Shown: positions 58,013 to 64,000 of the stretch, piece after piece
Layout of the letters: the number at the start of each line of letters is the position of its first letter
Position numbering within the stretch: position 1 is the first letter of the stretch
Assembly: GCF_002994745.2 (NCBI RefSeq)
Contig: NC_037091.1
Coordinates: forward strand, 25,301,789-25,365,788
Direction: 5' to 3'
Source: Rosa chinensis
Lineage: Eukaryota; Streptophyta; Magnoliopsida; Rosales; Rosaceae
DNA: 64,000 nt
The notes under the pieces: generated by a model
Told to the model about the DNA's origin: nothing
Database searches by the model: none
Seen by the model: only the letters and a program-made list of their open reading frames with translations
Position numbers and translations under genes: made by a program

Positions 58013-58721
58013 ACTTGGTGGTGAATTTGTTGATAGTGTTATCTCCTTCCATGAATATAGGACATCATTATATATGCATAAATGAAATTGGTAGTTGATG
58101 AGTGTTTATTACATTTGATCCATCTTGTTTCTGGTGGGTTTATTTTGTTATATTTTATTTTGCCTAGTTCGTGCCTTTTACCTAGACTGTTTTCTTTCTC
58201 ATTGTTGCTTTCCCAAATGCTCATTCACTTTCTTTAGGATGAAATCATGAAATGATAATGTAGACTATTGTTGCTTTACCTAGAAATGATTGTTGGGCCT
58301 GTTTGTTTATTGCTTCTCTGCATTACAAATCAATCTAGAAATGATTTATGTAGGAAACAATGCCATTGAGACCAACCCATTTAATTTAGGTATCTCACAT
58401 CTGTAGTTGTAAACTAGTTTACAGTATCGAATTACAACTTCCTATTGGGCTTCTGAATTATTTTGGAGTGTTCGGCCAACATTGTGTACTTGTATGAAGC
58501 ACACAAAAGATCCCAAAAGCATTTGGCAATGTTTCTCATCAAGTCATCCTCTTCGATAGCCTCATATTGGCAATCCCAGTATCTTAATCTGCCAACAAAT
58601 GCTGAGATTTGGGAGATTGATTCATGGGGTATACATGATGGGATGATGAGTTTTTAATACATAAATCCAATGGAGTTTTTACATTTAATTCTTTCATGCA
58701 TAACTCGGAAAACTGCGGCTG
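58013..58721. other. Convergent intergenic region
   Basis: 3' flanks of the TPR gene (+) and the clathrin adaptor gene (-); no other gene seen. Confidence 0.5.
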
Positions 58722-61700
58722 CTAAATGAGGCCATTGTGTGAATCCTGAGGTGGAGGATTACTGATCTGTCCATCAGAAGGATTCCCAGAAGAGGTTAAT
58801 GGACTTGGTGGATTTTGGAAAGGACTTGGTGTTGATGGATTTTGGCTAGGACTTGGTGTTGGTGAATTTTGGAAAGGATTTGGTAAATTTTGGAAAGGAC
58901 TTGATGGATTTTGGAAAGGACTGGGTGTTGGTGGATTTTGGCTAGGACTTGGTGTTGGTGGATTTTGGAAAGGATTTGGTAAATTTTGGAATGGACTAGG
59001 TGGGATTTTGGAAAGGAGGACTTGGTGTTGATGGATTTTGGCTAGGACTTGGTGTTGGTGAATTTTGGAAAGGATTTGGTAAATTTTGGAAAGGACTTGA
59101 TGGATTTTGCAAAGGACTTGGTGTTGGTGGATTTTGGCTAGGACTTGGTGTTGGTGGATTTTGGAAAGGATTTGGTAAATTTTGGAAAGGACTTGGTGGG
59201 TTTTGGAAAGGATTTGGTAAATTTTGGAAAGGACTTAGAGGATTTTGGTAAGGACTCGGTGGATTTTGGACAATGCTGGGTGACTCTAGTTGCTGCACTT
59301 GTTGTTGCTGCATCATCATGAAATATTGTTGCTGTTGGGTCATGATAGCCATTTGTAAGTTTGCTGGGGTTGGTGCATTGCTGGAAGCATAATAAGGGTC
59401 TTGGAATTGGTATGAAGAAGTAGCAACATCTTCAAAAGGATTAGAGGGTGCCAGTGCGGCTGGGGAGTACATGTTGTTCTGATTTGGTGTACTTGCCATT
59501 GCATTATCATACAGACTGTCCAGTGTCGATCTGTCTAGCCCACCAGCCTGCATATGTTTAAAGATCACAGATTTAAGATTTAACATTCAACTAAAAAAAC
59601 ATGATACCTTTGCCTCAATCCTCCACCCCTATCGCTTGAAACATATAAAAATTCTCGGTGTTTCGGATAGATGATCTGGTATTGGCGGATTCCTCAGTGT
59701 TTCGGATAAATAATCTGGTATGGGCGGATTCAGGGGTTCTCTCTGATGGTTAGAGCGTGATCTGGGAGCTCTTAAGTTAATATTGATTTCCTTACCTCAT
59801 TATCTTATAGGATGCCTGTTTCGGGCACTTTGTCAAACACCTTTTTCCCTCTCCCCTTGAGTTAAAATGAAGGTTGCTAGGGCTTTAAATGGACCACCAA
59901 ATAATCATGGAAATCTTCTCTAGTTGGAGGCACTAGTACTTTACAATGTCAAGACTGTCAATTTTATGTTGTTGATCAACTGAACTGTATGTGCTATGTC
60001 AAATTCATAGTGGTGACATAAAATGCTAGATATCCAGCAAAGAGAGTATTTCCCTATTTGGTACCCAATAGAGATGGTTTTACCTCACATGTATCTTGGA
60101 CTGGGTATGGAAATCCAAAGGTAAATGTGTCAAAAGCAACACAGCATCACAGGAATAATTAAGGTAAGCAGATTGTTAACTCTAACCCCATGTTACAACA
60201 AAAGCATGGTTCAAAGCAAACAATTGACCCTAAGATGAGATTTGGATGACAAACAATTGAAGAGAATAGCAATATGTCTCAAAAGCCCTAGTGTTTGTAA
60301 AAAAATCCTAAATAGTGTTGTCAAATGTGGAGGAAGACTCACCAACTTAGTTTCTGCAACTCCAGCTGCATTAGAAGTTGACGGTGTCTCTTGAACTGCA
60401 GCTCCATTAGAAGTTGGTGTAAAAAGTTCAATCTCCCAACTAGAGTTGGAGGTTGTAGAATTGAGACCATCTGTTTTGGAATCTGTCGGATTCTCTGTGA
60501 GACGATGTAGAAGGCAAATAAAAATGTATCCTTAAATACTGATTCATCCATTGACATATATACAAACTTACATAAACACACACATACATACAGATATAAA
60601 TACAACATATATATATATATATATATGTTTAAAAGTAAAGGAAGACAAGCTACCCGACGGAACGATTGCTAGTGCCAGGGAATTGTTTTCATCTGACTCT
60701 GATGTTACTGGAATAACTTCATCAAAGCTCTGGTAAAATTAATGATACAAGATCAGCTAAGTAAAGAACAAAAAGGATGGTCCGTGTTAAACCAAACATG
60801 GTAGCTGAAACGAGTACCAGCAGGTCAAAAATTTGTGTTGTCGCAGCAGCCTCACTCTGGTCACTTGGATGTTGAGGTGCTGATTTTTGTTCCTTATTAT
60901 CATCATGGTCGATTAACAAGTCCCCTTCTACCACAACAGTTTCCTTGGGAGCATCAGTTTGATCCTCAATGGTCTGTTCACAACTTGAGCTCTTTTAGTT
61001 TCGGGACTATAAATGCATTGAAAATTAATTCATGAAGGAAATCAAAAGCACAGTTTTAGCACAGCTAAATTGGTCAACAGTCAAGATTCTCAGAAGCATG
61101 GCTCTGTGTCACATTCTAAATCCATTTCTTTCAAGACAAGTATGCATATAATTTCAGATTATCTATACAGCGTAAATTGATCCAGAAAATAAGGAGTTGA
61201 AGCATCTTACTGGGGGAAGTTCAAGCATTACAACACCGGAAGCCTCCTTAACATAATCTTCCATGGTGGTCAAGAATGATTCAGGGAGCTGCAGTTATAG
61301 ATGTTATTTCATACTGAGACAATCAATTGAAGGGCATTGCCATTTTACAAATATAGAGTTCCAAACTCAGTTTAAAAGTTCCAACCTGTTGAATTCTAAC
61401 CGTTTTCAGCCCCCGTCCAAAATTAAGGCTCCTGCAGATCTCAAAGAACTCAAATAACCTCTCTGCCTAGAGCATCATACAAATTTGATGTAAGATCTCT
61501 ATAACGGCCAATGTTACGACCAAAAAATCACTGTAGATAACACAACGTATACCTGGCTTCCCGACTTCTTATAAATTTCAAGTGCTTTGACTGCATCATC
61601 GCGCTGCATCTCAAAGAACTGCCAGAAAAGAAAGTGAGTCCTAAAATGATGTTTATGGCAAGACTAGGAAGACAAAACCTCCCATCATTTTGCACATAGA

Positions 61701-63668
61701 AAACCAAGGCCTACCTTGTCAACTAAATTGACAATACCATCTGTAATTGCAGCATACAACTTGGCACTTTCACCTGCAACCTGATGGAGGAACACCATAA
61801 GGAATATTGGATGGAATGACACCAGATTAGACCTACTTACAATTGAGCTTTTGAGAGTTTGTACCATTGAAATAGCATACTGAATCAGGGTATTACATAT
61901 AGTCCCCACTTCTGGCTGCAAAATGACATGCCTTCATTGTTTCAGTAATAACAGAATAGGTGTTGGCTGTGGTCAGTGGTCTTTATTACATAACAGAAAA
62001 AGCATATATAGTTGTAAAATATATAAAGGGTAGGATCATCAAAATTTGGTGGAATAACAACTCCCTTTGACGGAAGATAGACTGAAAAGAAAGGAAGAAT
62101 AAAAAATAAAAACAAAAACAAAAAACAAAGGAATGAATATTGGATCAGTCACCTGGCAATCAAGAAGGCGAGAAAGAAGCTGTTGCAAGGCAGGTAGATG
62201 CCTCAATAAGTCTGGGGTTTCAAGTTCCTTGGTTCTCTGTAAAGATTGTATTGAACATGTCAGATCCTTTATTCTAAATGCCATCATGTTACACCAGTAA
62301 CACAAAATGAAAAATGTGTAAATCAGCAGTAGACGACTGTAACATATTAAAGAAAATGGAACGTTCCTATTCCTTTTTGCATTGATAAGTAAACAAAATA
62401 TAAAAGTTCAAAGAAAGCCAGAGGGGTGGTTTTTCTGTTAAATATATAAAAAGAACACTATACATACAAAGAGCTTGCACATAAATTCCAATTCAAACTG
62501 CATACCAAGTGATCTTTCTGAACATCATACTTCAGGACACGAAAACACTCCAGGCGTTCTTCGAGATATGATGCATATAAACGAACCCAGGTGGAATAAC
62601 CCCATGCTTCATGCCAAAGAATCTTCATGGTCATTTATTATTCCCACTGAAAAGCAAATGAGAAAAGATAACAGAAAGAATAGTACCACTTGGACTTGTT
62701 TCATCCCACGAATGAGATATGTTCAGAATATGACCTCTACTCCAGCTATACTTAATTAGAGCGTCACAAAAAGTATCATCAACTTCCCGCAGAGCACGGT
62801 GTATAACCATCACGGTTTTCAGCGCTACCTAGGCATACACTGGAAGATCTGAGATTGTTTATGTGTATATACTAAATGTATAAGGGTACAGATTATCATA
62901 AAGAAGAATCATATGGAGTTTGAAGCAGGAATATAAGAAATAGTATCTATATTAGAGTATAGTTCTTTTCCTTCAATTGAATAGCTTTTTAGAAGTATAT
63001 ATTGAAAGGTCAAAAATAGATGAACAAATGATGAGTGCACAAGAGACCGCACAGGATTAGTAACAAAACTGGAGCAAGGTGCTCAGTTCGTAGGAGCATA
63101 TACCTTCCAACTGTGAGCCTTAGAAAGGCGCCTGGCTAGAGCATGTATGCAATAAGCAACTTCAGCACGAGGTCTTGAAGCTGGAATTGCACGTAGTATA
63201 GCTGAAAACATGACAAAATAAATTCATAACAAAAAGCGGACAACGTTGTTCATCAGTTTGGAACCTTTTCAAGTATAATGTAACAGAACAATTGAACACT
63301 GAACTTCCCTATCAGCCAGAATTTCCAAACTTGGACACAGGCATATCTTATCAAATGAAAACTATAGTAATGAAACTCTACTAAACATGTATGCTGGCAA
63401 AAAAAAGAGAAATTTTTCACTCACTAATAACATGTTTCTCCTTTGGCAATGCGTCATCATGTCTTGTGGCCTTGGAAATGGCATTATCCAATACCTGCAG
63501 TGTATATGGATCGAATGTCCCTCTTAAAATACATGATCATAAAGCAATATGATAAACTGCAATGCTGAAATGCTCTAAAACTACCTTAAATTCACCATTG
63601 GCTTTTGCCAATCCAACTGATTTCAACGCTTTTCTCAAGCTTTGTTGACTGCCTGCGCCTGCTGCCAT
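58722..63668 (-). CDS. ANTH-domain clathrin assembly protein (CALM/AP180-like)
   Basis: Fifteen exons on the minus strand: 63,668-63,585, 63,494-63,425, 63,201-63,104, 62,828-62,687, 62,606-62,506, 62,236-62,153, 61,915-61,865, 61,780-61,715, 61,618-61,553, 61,466-61,386, 61,288-61,211, 60,991-60,818, 60,731-60,654, 60,492-60,343, 59,547 onward. Residues about 1-281 form the ANTH domain ([19 protein letters not shown] lipid-binding helix, [63 protein letters not shown]); it binds PIP2 and recruits clathrin. The tail has [16 protein letters not shown] and NPF motifs. The frame ends at TAG 58,996-58,998 (624 aa); the homologous frame would end at 58,722, after a small insertion near 59,005. Closest to Arabidopsis At5g35200 (from memory). 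Exon 14 acceptor chosen to keep frame. Confidence 0.9.
58797..59270 (-). repeat. Coding minisatellite (NPF/PSP repeat) in clathrin adaptor
   Basis: Repeats of 24-30 bp (TTTGGTAAATTTTGGAAAGG and GGACTTGGTGTTGGTGGATT types) arranged in a higher-order unit of about 206 bp (starts 58,821 and 59,027). On the coding strand they give [12 protein letters not shown] and TPSPSQNP alternations. Three NPF motifs lie in the open frame and two more downstream of the frameshift. Confidence 0.9.
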
Positions 63669-64000
63669 TCCCTTTCGAGATAATGTAAGTATACTTCTAT
63701 AAACCCCAAAGAAACTGAACCAAGACAACAGAAGAAAAGTACACCCTAATTAACAATTCAACATCGATCAATACAATCTATTGCATTGTCAACTATATAT
63801 TAACTAATACTGTAGAAAAATGTCAAACTAAATATAGTAAAACAATGTCATAAGGAAGAATCACTGCATACAACGGGCGTATACAAATATAGACCAGCAC
63901 GTAAGGAATTATAAGTCAAGTTCGTGGATGGAAATGAAGAATATAACACCAGCGCATGCATTGAATGGTTTCAGATACCAATCTTTATCAACAACACAAA
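63669..64000. other. 5' flank of clathrin adaptor gene
   Basis: 5' UTR/promoter side of the minus-strand gene; AT-rich, no gene seen to the window end. Confidence 0.5.

Noticed and set aside
59000..59251. Gly/Trp/Phe-rich plus-strand ORF
   Set aside because: Antisense shadow of the NPF/PSP minisatellite exon of the clathrin adaptor.

Overview
This is a eudicot nuclear genome window, built mostly of transposable elements with three intact-looking host genes. Evidence for a plant: GT-AG spliced genes with plant-type orthologues, a degraded endogenous caulimovirid, Ty1/copia, Ty3/gypsy and Athila-type LTR elements, MULEs, and tRNA-Asp primed LTR elements. The style of the repeats suggests Rosaceae, but that is an impression and not a demonstrated fact.

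Layout. 1-6.6 kb: endogenous pararetrovirus (movement, capsid, protease, RT, RNase H, downstream ORF, TATA promoter), broken by in-frame stops. 6.6-11.05 kb: antisense copia remnant split by a 2.8 kb non-coding LTR-like repeat ('family A'). 11.05-22.5 kb: two more family A pieces, one interrupted by a 9.6 kb MULE (12,242-21,854; perfect 9-bp target duplication). The MULE carries a decayed MuDR-type transposase (+) and a decayed Ulp1/C48 protease gene (-), and is peppered with about 18 copies of a G6CAATAAT hairpin motif. 23.7-26.0 kb: intact six-exon cinnamoyl-CoA-reductase-like SDR gene. 26.0-31.0 kb: Athila LTR scrap, MITE, Ty3 protease remnant, family A 3' end and an exon of a methyl-CpG-binding-domain (MBD) gene cut by an LTR.

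31,009-49,769: an 18.8 kb nested Ty3 element (-) bounded by direct 405/406-bp LTRs. Two things sit inside it: a 1.6 kb Pack-MULE carrying a captured L-lactate dehydrogenase 5' exon (32,227-33,821), and a 12 kb Athila-type block (35,338-47,286). The core of that block is a 9.3 kb near-perfect palindrome (arms 38,014-42,561 and 42,782-47,286, spacer 220 bp). Each arm has an Athila LTR, a tRNA-Asp primer site and an intronless WUSCHEL-type homeobox gene. The right-arm copy (43,434-44,120) is open for 228 codons; the left-arm copy has a nonsense codon at position 75. This is the most unusual structure in the window.

50.3-52.0 kb: ORF1-only LINE with an 18-bp target duplication. 53.1-55.0 kb: another family A copy. 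55.2-58.0 kb: intact five-exon TTC1-type TPR gene. 58.7-63.7 kb: fifteen-exon ANTH/clathrin-adaptor gene (-) whose C-terminus carries a minisatellite encoding NPF motifs.

The reductase-like and TPR genes appear to be neighbours in Arabidopsis as well (At4g30470/At4g30480, from memory), so the 29 kb between them is probably accumulated transposon DNA.
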